Shown: piece by piece, positions 43,525 through 51,947 of the stretch
Layout of the letters: each line of letters opens with the position of its first letter
Numbering within the stretch: position 1 is the first letter of the stretch
Assembly (NCBI RefSeq): GCF_029269835.1
Contig: NZ_JARJBB010000001.1
Span: 496,001-560,000 of the forward strand
Reading direction: 5' to 3'
DNA length: 64,000 nucleotides
DNA from: Streptomyces tropicalis
Lineage (GTDB): Bacteria; Actinomycetota; Actinomycetes; Streptomycetales; Streptomycetaceae
Made by a program: the position numbers and the translations under genes
The notes under the pieces: model-generated
Database searches by the model: none
What the model was told of the DNA's origin: nothing
What the model saw: the letters and a program-made list of their open reading frames with translations, nothing else

Positions 43525-44322
43525 ATGCCCGAAGTCACCACTCCATACGCCACCGGGACCCCGTGCTGGGTCGATCTGATGGCGAAGGACCAGCAGGCTG
43601 CGCTGGACTTCTACCGTGATCTGCTCGGCTGGCAGGGCCGGCCCGGCCCGGCCGAGTTCGGCGGGTACGCGGTCTGCGAGCTGCACGGCGGGGCCGTGGC
43701 CGGCATCGGCCCGGCGACGGCCCCCGAGGGGGTGCCGGAACCGCCGACCGTCTGGACCAGCTACCTGGCCGCCACCGACGCCCAGGCGGCCCAGGACGCG
43801 ATCGTCGCCGCGGGGGGAACCCTCCTCGTCCCGGTGGTGGACGTCGGCACCCTCGGCCGGATGCTGATCGCCTCGGACCCTCAGGGCGCGGTGTTCGGCG
43901 TCTGGCAGCCCGGCGAGTTCTTCGGCGCGCGGGTGGTCAACGAGGCGGGCGCGCTGACCTGGAACGAGCTGCACACCAGCGACCTGCCCGCCGCCACCGC
44001 CTTCTACCGCGAGGCGTTCGGCATCGAGATCGCGCCTCTGGAGGGCGCGGACGCGTACTGGGAGCTGCGGGTCGGCGGCCGGGCGGTCGGCGGCGTCACG
44101 CTGCTCGCCAACGATCCGCCGGGCACCCCGGCCCACTGGCTGACCTACTTCGCGGTCGACGACGTCGACTCCACCGTGGATGCCCTGGTCAAGCGCAACG
44201 GCACCGTCCTCGCCCCGCCGTTCGACATGATGGCCGGCCGGATGACCGTGGTCACCGACCCGCAGGGCGCCCCGTTCGCGATGATCACACCGGCCCCGAT
44301 GCAGGGATCCCGGGCGCAGTGA
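43525..44322 (+). CDS. Two-domain VOC (glyoxalase-fold) protein
   Basis: 265 residues made of two VOC modules: TPCWVDLMAKDQQAALDFYRDLLGW to ASDPQGAVFGVWQPGEFFG, then LTWNELHTSDLPAATAFYREAFG to TDPQGAPFAMITP. Each ends in the typical DPQG-A-F metal-site strand. Relatives act as hydroxylases, bleomycin-type binders or unknown enzymes in Streptomyces secondary metabolism; no substrate can be assigned. The ATG at 43525 has GAAGGGTGAG upstream. Stands alone. Confidence 0.88.
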   Translation: MPEVTTPYATGTPCWVDLMAKDQQAALDFYRDLLGWQGRPGPAEFGGYAVCELHGGAVAGIGPATAPEGVPEPPTVWTSYLAATDAQAAQDAIVAAGGTLLVPVVDVGTLGRMLIASDPQGAVFGVWQPGEFFGARVVNEAGALTWNELHTSDLPAATAFYREAFGIEIAPLEGADAYWELRVGGRAVGGVTLLANDPPGTPAHWLTYFAVDDVDSTVDALVKRNGTVLAPPFDMMAGRMTVVTDPQGAPFAMITPAPMQGSRAQ

Positions 44323-44656
44323 CGCTCGGCGCCGCTCCGTCCGCGGAAGCCCACTGACGCACCCTCATGGCCGGGGGACGCCGTAGGCCGGGCCCGGTGG
44401 TGTCGGAGGTCCCGCCGGGGCCGGTGGACCGCACCGGCCCCGGCGGCGGCCCACCGCGCCCCTCGCTGCGGGTGACCTTCCGGAGCCGCCCACGACCTGC
44501 TTCTTCCGCCGGGACTGCTGCGGGCGGGTGACAAGGAGTGCCGCGGCCCGAGGGTGTTCGCGATGTGACGAGTCGAATTCTCTTAACTTCTTCTGAGATT
44601 CGGATGTGTCGCCCAGCAGGCGGTCGCCTGCGTCCGCCCCCCATGGAGGTCATCGG
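44323..44656. other. 334-bp intergenic region
   Basis: No gene. The last ~100 bp become AT-richer (around 44565-44605, TCTTAACTTCTTCTGAGATT), probably the promoter region of the exported protein gene that follows; no clear hexamer pair. Confidence 0.45.
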
Positions 44657-45367
44657 ATGAATCTTCGTGCCTGGGTTGCAGCGCCGCTGGCGGGTGCGGC
44701 TGTCGCCCTCGCGTCACCCTCGGCCGCCGTCGCCGCGCAGGCATCTGCACCGCACGCGTCCAGCCCCCTGTGGCTCCATGACGGGGACGGGCGCCACGGC
44801 CACCGCAATCCCTGGCGCAACTGCTACAGCCACCGCCGTGTCGTGCTCATCGACAAGAACCTGAGGGCGATTCTCACCAACAGCCGGCGGGGACCGGAGG
44901 CCCTCGTCCTTCAGGTGGACCCGGATTCCGCGCCCAAGTCGCCGACGGCACCGTGGACCGGCTTCAGCGTCTCGACGTACATGGACGTCACCTATCCCAC
45001 CCAGACGACCGGCCAGTACGAGTTTGCGATCCGTGAATTCTTCCGGGTGCATCCGCTCCTCGAGGTGAAGGCCTTCGATCGCCACAAGCGGTTCTTCCCC
45101 TTCCCGGCCACCCACTGCACCGACCGCGAGGACGACGGTGACCGCGAGGACGGTGCTCGTCCGCATGGTGGTGCGACGGCGAACGGGAATGGCTCCCCGT
45201 CACCCCGGAAGGGTCAGGAGACTCCTGTTCCGGGTGACAGCGGGGCTGCCGGCTGGAGCGCCGGCCGGCTGAGCGCGAAGCGCATCGTGATCGCGGCCGG
45301 CGGTGTGCTGTTGGCGCTGGGAGTGCTGGCGGCGGCCTGGTTCCGCAGGCGTCGCTCCGCCGAGTGA
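44657..45367 (+). CDS. Exported protein with C-terminal membrane anchor
   Basis: 236 residues. Sec signal peptide at 1-27 (MNLRAWVAAPLAGAAVALAS, cleavage after AVAA). The ectodomain is His/Arg/Tyr-rich (HDGDGRHGHRNPWRNCYSHR) with two Cys (RNCYS, THCTD), followed by an acidic and Ser/Pro-rich linker, a transmembrane helix at ~211-229 (IVIAAGGVLLALGVLAAAWF) and a basic end RRRRSAE. No LPxTG-type sorting motif precedes the helix, so it is a type I membrane protein rather than a sortase substrate. GGAGG lies 7 nt before the ATG. Function unknown. Confidence 0.75.
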   Translation: MNLRAWVAAPLAGAAVALASPSAAVAAQASAPHASSPLWLHDGDGRHGHRNPWRNCYSHRRVVLIDKNLRAILTNSRRGPEALVLQVDPDSAPKSPTAPWTGFSVSTYMDVTYPTQTTGQYEFAIREFFRVHPLLEVKAFDRHKRFFPFPATHCTDREDDGDREDGARPHGGATANGNGSPSPRKGQETPVPGDSGAAGWSAGRLSAKRIVIAAGGVLLALGVLAAAWFRRRRSAE

Positions 45368-45388
45368 CACTCCGCCGGTGGGGGAACC

Positions 45389-45440
45389 GGCAGCACCCCG
45401 GGCCCTGACATCGCGTCGCTCAGGAGCCCGGGGTGCTGCC
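45389..45440. terminator. Shared terminator between convergent genes
   Basis: 15-bp arms GGCAGCACCCCGGGC and GCCCGGGGTGCTGCC around a 22-nt loop, between two convergent genes; the right arm overlaps the stop codon region of the minus-strand gene. Confidence 0.7.
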
Positions 45441-46364
45441 GCCCGGGACGTACTCGCCGACGAACGGCCGACCGCCGAGGAGGCGGCCGAGCAGGCCGCG
45501 CAGGGACGCCGCCGCATCCGTGCAGCTCCGTCCGGCCCACGCGGCCGTCAGGCAGGTGAAGGCGTAGCCCTCCGCGGCCTGATGCACGGTCGGGGAAGGA
45601 CGCGCGGTGTCGTCCGCCGGGCTGTCACGGTCCGGCATGGGCTGGGGCTGGGGCAGGGCGACCCCGGCGGGGAGACCGGGGCGGGAGCCCAGCGGGCCTT
45701 CTTCCCCCGGCGGCGCCTGTGGTTCGACCGCCGCCGGCGGGTCCGCACCATCACTGTGCCCGGCCGCCGGAGGCCTCCTGGCGGGACCGCTCAGGAGGAA
45801 CTGCTGCTTCCGGCGGTGGCCGAGGGGGCTGGGGGTGGCCGCGGGCCTGGACGTGGCCGCGGGACCGGGAGTGACCGAGTGGTGGCGCCTGGAGGAGCGG
45901 TGGGGGACGGCCAAGCGACTGAGCGTGGCCGAGGAACCGCTGCTTCCGGCGGAGGCCGACGCGCCCGAGGGACTGGGGGCGGCCGAGGGGCTGGCGGTGT
46001 CCGAGGGGCTGGCGGTGTCCGAGGAGCTCGGGCGGGGGTCGTGGCGGCAGATCCAGTCGGGGCTCTTGATACCGAAGCTCAGGCCCCACTCCTTGTCGCA
46101 GCCGCCCCAGTACGTCCCCACCCAGCCGCAGTAGGGGCCGCCGTAGCTGTAACAGGGAGGCACCGCCTCCCACGGGCTCGGACTCGGCACGGTCGGCTGG
46201 GGCGACGCGGATTCCTTCTGCGGCATGTCGGGGGCGCTGACCATGCGGATCTGCGGGGCAGTGGACGGCTGGCGCATCCAGTCCGTGTAGAAGAAAGGCG
46301 TACCGACGGCTGCGGCGGAAGCCGCCACGGTTGCAGCAGCGAGAGCGCAGCGGATCAGGCGCAT
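45420..46364 (-). CDS. Secreted Pro/Ser-rich protein, unknown
   Basis: 314 residues. Signal peptide at 1-20 (MRLIRCALAAATVAASAAAV). A short Cys/Trp/Tyr-rich segment (PPCYSYGGPYCGWVGTYWGG then DKEWG...DWICRHD) with four or five Cys looks like a small disulfide-bonded domain. It is followed by ~150 residues of Ser/Pro/Ala repeat (SSSDTASPSDTASPSAAPSP) and a C-terminal region with two more Cys (FTCLTA, RSCTDAA). The ATG at 46364 has GAGAGGA upstream. It is divergent from the four-span membrane protein gene at 46569. Confidence 0.7.
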   Translation of the reverse strand: MRLIRCALAAATVAASAAAVGTPFFYTDWMRQPSTAPQIRMVSAPDMPQKESASPQPTVPSPSPWEAVPPCYSYGGPYCGWVGTYWGGCDKEWGLSFGIKSPDWICRHDPRPSSSDTASPSDTASPSAAPSPSGASASAGSSGSSATLSRLAVPHRSSRRHHSVTPGPAATSRPAATPSPLGHRRKQQFLLSGPARRPPAAGHSDGADPPAAVEPQAPPGEEGPLGSRPGLPAGVALPQPQPMPDRDSPADDTARPSPTVHQAAEGYAFTCLTAAWAGRSCTDAAASLRGLLGRLLGGRPFVGEYVPGGSTPGS

Positions 46365-46568
46365 GACTGTTCCTCTCGACTTCGTGGTCTGGGGCAGGTG
46401 GGGACGAACTCCGTACACGGGCACCGCCGCCGTGCGCGCTGGAGCCGAACGTATGGTTTGCAGATCCCCCCAACAACCAGCGAACCGCCGGTCAGGTGGG
46501 CTTGCTCCGGTTTTTCACTCGAAGAGTCTCGCCCCGGAGGACGTAGGCTGAGGCGCGAGGGGGGATCG

Positions 46569-47096
46569 GTGAAGCGTGGCGTGGTGATGCGGGGTCTGCG
46601 GTTCGGCCTGGCCGTCGGAGGGTTCTGCGCGCTGGGCTGGAGCACCGTGGGGGCGGCCTGCGTGACGGTCGCGTGGGTGCTGGGGCACCGGCACGGCGTG
46701 CCGTCGACGCTCGTCTCCGGAGTGGTCCTCGTGGCCGGCAGCCTGTTCGTGGGTGCGGCGCTGGGGCTGCTGCTCGGTACGGCGTTGGCCCTCGCGCCGG
46801 ACCGGCTGACCTCTCACGGCCTGCTTCGCCGGGTCCTGACAGGACTTGTTGCCGGGACGCTCTTCCTCGGCGAGGTGGCCGTCAGCGTGGAGGGCGGCGT
46901 TCTGCCCGTGCTGCTGATGCTCGTGGGTGTCCCGGTGGTGGGCGCCGCAGCGGCCGCGTGCAGTGGTGACATCGTGGGGAGGAGCCGCCGTCATGCCTGG
47001 TTGCGGCCGCGCCCGCTCCCGCTCCCGCAGGCCGGTGCCCCGGAACTCGCCGGGCGCGGGAGGCTCCGCGCCGTGATGGAGCTGCTCTGGAACTGA
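46569..47096 (+). CDS. Hypothetical multi-span membrane protein
   Basis: 175 residues with four hydrophobic helices: LRFGLAVGGFCALGWSTVGA, STLVSGVVLVAGSLFVGAAL, VLTGLVAGTLFLGEVAVSV and LPVLLMLVGVPVVGAAAAAC. The C-terminus is basic and Pro-rich (RRHAWLRPRPLPLPQ) and probably cytoplasmic. GTG start with GGGGGGA 4 nt upstream. No recognisable family; resembles many small Streptomyces membrane proteins. Confidence 0.7.
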   Translation: MKRGVVMRGLRFGLAVGGFCALGWSTVGAACVTVAWVLGHRHGVPSTLVSGVVLVAGSLFVGAALGLLLGTALALAPDRLTSHGLLRRVLTGLVAGTLFLGEVAVSVEGGVLPVLLMLVGVPVVGAAAAACSGDIVGRSRRHAWLRPRPLPLPQAGAPELAGRGRLRAVMELLWN

Positions 47097-47145
47097 CGGC
47101 GGCAGCCTCGGGGTCCGGGCCGCCCTCGGTGCGGCGTACCGCGGG

Positions 47146-48111
47146 TCACGGGGCGGAGCTGCCGAACAGGTGGTTCGCTCGTGCCGTGCGCAGGTGGAGC
47201 GCCGTGCGGCCCTTGCGTTGCGTCGACACCAGGCCCGCCCCGCGCAACGCACCCAGGTGCTGGGAGACGGCGCTCGGGGTGATGTCCAGCAGCCTGGCCA
47301 GAGCCGCCGTCGTCAGGGGTTCGGCCAGGGCGGTGAGCACCGCCGTCCTCGTGCGGCCCAGCACCGGGGCCAGACCCGTCAGCGCCTGCGGAGGCGGCTC
47401 CCACAGCAGGCCGACGCCCATCGCCGGGTAGCGGATCGAGGCGGCCGCGACGGGGGCCTTGTCGACACCCACGTTCGGCCAGTTGAAGACGCTGGGCAGC
47501 AGGACCAGGCCGTGCCCGCCGGTGTCCACCGTGTGGACCGAGTGCGGGGTGCGCCGGCCGTGCACCACCAACTGACCGCCTTCCCAGGCGACATCCCGGT
47601 GCAGCTCGGCGAACAGCCCTTGGACCCCACCGTCCACCAGGGTGAGCGCGCGTCTGCCGATGTCGGCTTCCAGCACCGCACGCATCCGGCCCCACTGCGG
47701 GGCGATCAGCAGCTCGTGGCACCGGTCGAGCGCTTCCGCAAGCCGCGGCAGCACGGCGGCCGGCTCGGGGGCCTCCTCGCCCGACAGGCCCCGTACGGCG
47801 CCGTACTCCCGCCGGAAGAAGCCCTCCTCGGTGGCCCGCAGCATGTCCAGCTCCGCCGAGAGGGACGGCAGCCGCTCCTCCGGCACCGGGAACAGGAACG
47901 ACGGCAGCGACCCGGCGATGAGCGCTCGCAGCAGCGGCAGCTCGCGCTCGCCCGCCAGCAGCGGCCGCGCCCCTCGCACCCACGGCCGGTGCACCGCGTG
48001 GCCGGCCGGGCCCAACAGGATCCGAAGCGCCAGCACCGTCTCGCCCAGCGGCGAGACGGCGAACCGCACCTTCGCCACCGACGCCGCCGTGAACCTGATC
48101 TCGACTGCCAA
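47146..48111 (-). CDS. ArsR-like winged-helix regulator with long N-terminal domain (DUF5937-like)
   Basis: 321 residues. The last ~90 form an ArsR-type winged helix: LGRTRTAVLTALAEPLTTAALARLL and TPSAVSQHLGALRGAGLVSTQRKGRTALHL. The N-terminal ~220 residues are a large alpha-helical domain beginning IRFTAASVAKVRFAVSPLGE, characteristic of the DUF5937-type regulators common in Streptomyces. No metal-binding Cys, so the ligand is unlikely to be a metal. Start is a TTG at 48111 after GGGGCGGGGCACGG, chosen because the beta-strand EIRFT begins right there. Divergent from an alpha/beta hydrolase gene 74 nt away, its likely target. Confidence 0.82.
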   Translation of the reverse strand: MAVEIRFTAASVAKVRFAVSPLGETVLALRILLGPAGHAVHRPWVRGARPLLAGERELPLLRALIAGSLPSFLFPVPEERLPSLSAELDMLRATEEGFFRREYGAVRGLSGEEAPEPAAVLPRLAEALDRCHELLIAPQWGRMRAVLEADIGRRALTLVDGGVQGLFAELHRDVAWEGGQLVVHGRRTPHSVHTVDTGGHGLVLLPSVFNWPNVGVDKAPVAAASIRYPAMGVGLLWEPPPQALTGLAPVLGRTRTAVLTALAEPLTTAALARLLDITPSAVSQHLGALRGAGLVSTQRKGRTALHLRTARANHLFGSSAP

Positions 48112-48185
48112 CCGTGCCCCGCCCCATCATGTAGCCGTAGCTGAACGATAGGCCGACGCCGGTCGCCGGCCCCAGGCTGTCCGGC

Positions 48186-49022
48186 ATGGAATTCTTCACC
48201 TCGTACGACGGAACCGAGCTCGCCTACCGCGTGGTCGGGAACGGTCCGCCGGTGGTCTGCCTGCCCGGCGGGCCGCAGGATTCTGCCTACCTGGGCGAGC
48301 TGGGCGGCCTGTCCGCGCACCGGCAGTTGATCATGCTCGACCTCCGCGGCACGGGGCGGTCCGCGATGCCCGCGGACATCGCTTCCTGCCGCTGCGACCG
48401 GCTCGTCGACGACGTGGAGGCCCTGCGCGGGCATCTGGGCCTGACCCGGATGGATCTTCTCGCGCATTCCGCCGGTGCGAACCTGGCCGTGCAGTACGTC
48501 GGCCGCCGTCCGGAACATGTGGACCGGCTCGCGCTGATCACGCCGAGCGTCCGGGCCGTCGCCATCGGGATCACCGGAGAACTGCGGCGCGAGACCGTGC
48601 AACTGCGCCGGGACGAACCGTGGTTCCCGGAGGCGTTCGCCGCCCTGGAGGCGATCGGGGCGGGCCGGGCCACTGCCGGCAGTTGGCAGGCCATCGCACC
48701 GTTCTCCTACGGCCGTTGGGACGAGGCGGCTCGCGCCCATCAGGCTGCCGAGGAGGAGCAGACGAGCAGGGACGTCGTGGCCGCCTTCAACGCCCGGGGC
48801 GCCTACGACCCGGACGCCACCCGCGCGGCACTCGCCCGGTTCGGGGCACCGGCGCTCCTGCTCGCCGGGGAGGTCGACCCGGGCGCCCCTCCCCCCGCGG
48901 TGGCCGAGTTGGCCGCGCTGTTCCCGAACGCCGAATTCACCGTCCAGCCCGGAGCCGGACACTTCCCGTGGCTCGACGACGCGGAGCGGTTCGTGGCAGC
49001 CACCATGGCGTTTCTGGGCTGA
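48186..49022 (+). CDS. Alpha/beta-hydrolase
   Basis: 278 residues. DGTELAYRVVGNGPPVVCLPGGP gives the oxyanion strand, LDLRGTGRSAMP the DxRG turn, LLAHSAGANLAV the nucleophile elbow (Ser in HSAG), LLAGEVDPGAPP the acid loop, and GAGHFPWLDDAERF the catalytic His. The fold matches proline-iminopeptidase-like esterases. Substrate unknown. It is transcribed away from the ArsR-like regulator, a common regulator-target pairing. Confidence 0.9.
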   Translation: MEFFTSYDGTELAYRVVGNGPPVVCLPGGPQDSAYLGELGGLSAHRQLIMLDLRGTGRSAMPADIASCRCDRLVDDVEALRGHLGLTRMDLLAHSAGANLAVQYVGRRPEHVDRLALITPSVRAVAIGITGELRRETVQLRRDEPWFPEAFAALEAIGAGRATAGSWQAIAPFSYGRWDEAARAHQAAEEEQTSRDVVAAFNARGAYDPDATRAALARFGAPALLLAGEVDPGAPPPAVAELAALFPNAEFTVQPGAGHFPWLDDAERFVAATMAFLG

Positions 49023-49069
49023 GCCACTCCCCGCCGCCCTCGTCGCCCGGCGCTGCCGTCGAGGGACGA

Positions 49070-49113
49070 CACGGGCCCACGGCTCCGAGGGAGTCGGAGG
49101 CCGTGGGCCCGTG
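49070..49113. terminator. Bidirectional terminator
   Basis: Nearly perfect 19-bp arms beginning CACGGGCCCACGG and ending CCGTGGGCCCGTG, with a 5-nt loop, between the convergent hydrolase and beta-helix genes. Confidence 0.8.
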
Positions 49114-49142
49114 CACCTGTCGTTCACCTACGCGTTCCGTGG

Positions 49143-49757
49143 TCAGCCGCGGCAGCCGACGACCACGGTCGGAGCACAGTTGGTGGGCACGTTGCCGTTC
49201 ACCCGGGATCTGTCCAGGGTGACGGGTCCGCCCTCGTTGTCGAATCCGCCGGGCGCGTTCGTCGCACGGTTGTTGTTGACGTTGGTGCCGGTCAGCGTGG
49301 CGGTGCCGGGGCCGATGTTGGCGTACCCGCCACCCACACCGCTCGGCCCCACCGCGGCGTTGGCGTTGATGTTGCTGTCCTCCACGGCGACGTTGCCGTC
49401 ACTGGCGATGCCCCCGCCCTTCTCACCGGCGGTGTTGTTGACCACCCGGCTGCGGACGAGTGCGAGCCGTCCGTCGACGGCGATGCCTGTGATCCGGTCC
49501 AGGTTCAGGTTGGCGTTGACCTTCAGGAGCCCGAATGCCGCCGCGCTCGTGTTCCTCGTGATCGTCGCATTGTCGCCATGAATGGTAAGGGGCACGCTGA
49601 CCTGCAGCGACGCGGTCAGGACGTACTTGCACCCCGGTGCCAGGTCCAGAGTGTCGTTGGCGGCGGCATTGGTGACGGCGCTGACCAGCGCCGCGGAATT
49701 GCAGGGAACCGCCGTCTGCGCGGACGCCGGCGATGCCGTGGCCAGCGCGGGGCGCGG
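49143..49757 (-). pseudogene. Right-handed beta-helix exported protein, 5'-truncated
   Basis: The visible ~200 residues start PALATASPASAQTAVPC, which looks like the last part of a signal peptide and cleavage site, then NSAALVSAVTNAAANDTLDL and short beta-helix rungs (TIHGDNATITRNTSAAAFG, DSNINANAAVGPSGVGGG, GTNVNNNRATNAP) with Asn ladders, ending in two-Cys NCAPTVVVGCRG. The start codon and hydrophobic core of the signal are missing: the frame upstream of 49757 runs into the antisense of the next gene with no start and no hydrophobic stretch. The break lies within ~20 bp of that gene's stop. Confidence 0.65.
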
Positions 49758-49777
49758 GCCCCCGCCCCCTCCCCTGT

Positions 49778-50332
49778 TCAGCCCGCGTCCGTCATGCGGC
49801 GGGCCGACGCCTCTGCGCGATCGGCTCGGGCCAGCAGCACGGCTCGACGGCGAGGCCACCACATCAGGTCGGCCAGGAGGAGCACGACCACCAGCCACGA
49901 GGCGATCGTCTCGCCGGTCGTGCTCATCGCGGTGTCGTACACGGCGAGGGCGACCGCCAGCGCGGTGACGAGCAGGACGACCCAGCGGCCCAACCGGTCC
50001 TCCTCGGCGGTCCGGCGCAGGGCGCCGGCGTACTCGACGACCGCAGGAGCCAGCCGTGGATCGCCGACGGCCTCGCCGCGCCGGGTGGCGCGCACCACGG
50101 CCGCACGGTCGACGCCGTTCATGTCCTTGGCCGCGGGCCAGATCCTGGCCATCCGGCGCGCCACTCGGATCCCGTACAACAGGCCCAGCACCACGAAAAC
50201 CACCGCGGCGGCCACCCACGACATCGCCTCGACGAGAACGAAGGCTCCGAAGAAGAAGCCGGCGGCCAGGCCGACGCCCACGGCCCGGCTCACCGGCCCC
50301 CGCTGCCACATCCAGCCCGGGACAAGAATCAC
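49778..50332 (-). CDS. Hypothetical membrane protein, four helices
   Basis: About 184 residues. Two N-terminal helices (AVGVGLAAGFFFGAFVLVEA and AAAVVFVVLGLLYGIRVA), a cytoplasmic segment of ~70 residues (RRMARIWPAAKDMNGVDRAA to RRTAEEDRLG), and two more helices (WVVLLVTALAVALAVYDTA and ETIASWLVVVLLLADLMW), then a basic tail WPRRRAVLLARADRAEASAR. This helix-linker-helix layout recurs in Streptomyces hypothetical proteins. Start uncertain: GTG at 50332 or ATG at 50314 (MWQRGPVSR); neither has a good ribosome binding site. Confidence 0.7.
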   Translation of the reverse strand: MILVPGWMWQRGPVSRAVGVGLAAGFFFGAFVLVEAMSWVAAAVVFVVLGLLYGIRVARRMARIWPAAKDMNGVDRAAVVRATRRGEAVGDPRLAPAVVEYAGALRRTAEEDRLGRWVVLLVTALAVALAVYDTAMSTTGETIASWLVVVLLLADLMWWPRRRAVLLARADRAEASARRMTDAG

Positions 50333-50444
50333 CTGTTCACGGTGGCCCTCACCCCTCGAGGACGCAACCAGCGCACCGGCACGTCGGCCCCCGCACACGC
50401 ATTCGGGGCACCACAGCGGAGAACCGCCGGACCGAGCTGCTCCG

Positions 50445-50747
50445 TCACCGTGGCCACGGGCCGCCGGTCGTGTTCACCCCCGCCAGGGCACCGGCAGACG
50501 CGGACGCAGGGGGCCGCCAGGACCTGGCTCGCCCGTGTGACCAGCTCAGCGACGTCCCGTGTAGCGCTGCACGAGCTGGTCGCCACCGCGTCCACCGGCT
50601 ACGGCTGCTCCGGCAGCGGCGGCCCGGGTACGTCTGCGGGGCCCCCGAAGCCGACAGCACCGCACCCACCAGGCCGCATGCGGCCACGGCGCCGGCAGCC
50701 CCCAACGCGACTCTGAGCCTCTCCGCCGCCCAAGATTCCGGCCTCAT
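50445..50747 (-). CDS. Possible small exported or membrane protein, frame uncertain
   Basis: The ATG at 50747 has an excellent ribosome binding site (GGGGGAG, 3-4 nt) and is followed by a hydrophobic segment (VALGAAGAVAACGLVGAVLS), so a real start is likely. After SASGAPQTYPG the frame turns Arg/Trp-rich and unlike a protein for ~60 residues. A one-base shift at the GGG near 50627 would give PPLPEQP and a stop, making a ~50-residue product. Either a short exported peptide with a frameshift or a random ORF. Confidence 0.4.
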   Translation of the reverse strand: MRPESWAAERLRVALGAAGAVAACGLVGAVLSASGAPQTYPGRRCRSSRSRWTRWRPARAALHGTSLSWSHGRARSWRPPASASAGALAGVNTTGGPWPR

Positions 50748-51105
50748 CCGCTCCCCCTCTCGGCGAGCCCGGCCACCTCGGGCCCGCCGGACCCGACAGG
50801 CGTCCCGTAGCGGCCCGTATACCCCGCGCCGAAGGGGTCTTTGCCCCCGGAAGGCTGCATGGGCTGCGAGAAACCCCGTAGCGACGCGGGGCGACCGACG
50901 CCTGGGACGACCCTGGTCGTCACCACACGTGACCAGCGGATTCCCTGCCATCGGTAGGGCGGGTCGAATGCAGCCCTCGGGACCCCCGGTTCCCCGTGAG
51001 CCCCCGTCCGCTCCGGCACAGGAGTGGCACGGTCCCGGGGGGCCGCGCCTCGGGCCCCCTCGACGGGAACCAGGGGCGGGCGGCCCCTGAGGTCCGTCCT
51101 GCTGG
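50748..51105. other. 358-bp region without a supported gene
   Basis: No ORF with typical coding bias on either strand and no strong repeat seen. Confidence 0.45.
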
Positions 51106-51705
51106 TCAGTCGGTCGGCGGGGACCGGCGGCGGTCGGCCGGGGTCTCCATGGTTGCTGTGTTGCGCCGGTGTGCCGCTTCCTCGAGGCAGTGGCTGAGGA
51201 CGCGGCGGCACACCGGAACGAGTGACGGGTCCGGCAGTCCACGCTTGGGCAGAGCGACTGAGGGTTTGCCTGAGCGGTCCATCAGGACGAACTGGCGGTC
51301 GTACTCCACCAACTCGTGGAACGTTGACCAGGCGTAAATGTGCGTAACGCCTTCCGTGCTCACGGTCAGAGCGTCCTCGGTGATCACCTCCTCGTGAGGC
51401 TGCCGCAGGGCGGGCGAACGGTTCCAGACCCTGCATGCGCTGCGGAGGAGGGCCCGACGGGAGGAGAGCGCGACTGCCCGGTAGCCGTAGCCCACGGACA
51501 TCACCGCGCACGCCACCGTGATGAGCGAGGTGTCAGCCTGATAGCCGGAGCTTGTCCAGGGCGCGCCGAAGATCACCGTGAGTGCGAGGCTTACGCCTGA
51601 GTTGACCGACGCCCTGTTGCGTGAGCGGCGCCGTGTCGGGGACTTGGCGGCCAATTCCGCGATGTCGTCGCTCTCTGGCACATAGTTCAGCGTCAGCGCC
51701 TGCAT
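51106..51705 (-). CDS. YcxB-like membrane protein
   Basis: 199 residues from the ATG at 51705 (MQALTLNYVPESDD), which has GGCGAGGG upstream; a longer version could start at 51747. The N-terminus is cytoplasmic and basic (KSPTRRRSRNR), followed by two short hydrophobic segments (VSLALTVIFGAPW and TSLITVACAVMSVGYGYRAV). The C-terminal part (VITEDALTVSTEGVTHIYAW to RQFVLMDRSGKPSVALPKRG) has the beta-sheet pattern of the YcxB-like domain. Function unknown. Base composition is a little lower in GC than the core genes. Confidence 0.75.
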   Translation of the reverse strand: MQALTLNYVPESDDIAELAAKSPTRRRSRNRASVNSGVSLALTVIFGAPWTSSGYQADTSLITVACAVMSVGYGYRAVALSSRRALLRSACRVWNRSPALRQPHEEVITEDALTVSTEGVTHIYAWSTFHELVEYDRQFVLMDRSGKPSVALPKRGLPDPSLVPVCRRVLSHCLEEAAHRRNTATMETPADRRRSPPTD

Positions 51706-51947
51706 GCCCTCGCCCCAGTGCTCCCGACGGTATGAATTACGGATCATAGTGTGGCGGTCGGTGGACGAGACTCCTGCCGAGCCAAGCCGTGATCGCGTGG
51801 CTCACCGGCCTGTCCGGTCGACAGGGGGATGAACCCGGCTGCGCCGATCCTGTGCGCCGACGGTCCCCGTGGACTGTCCGGGATCAACGACCCGCAGAGC
51901 GTCGCGTCCCGGAAGGCGCCTACCGCCGACCAGGACGGGGAGCCCGG

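Noticed and set aside
44657..45367. Sortase substrate
   Set aside because: There is a C-terminal helix and basic tail, but no LPxTG or LAxTG motif before the helix.
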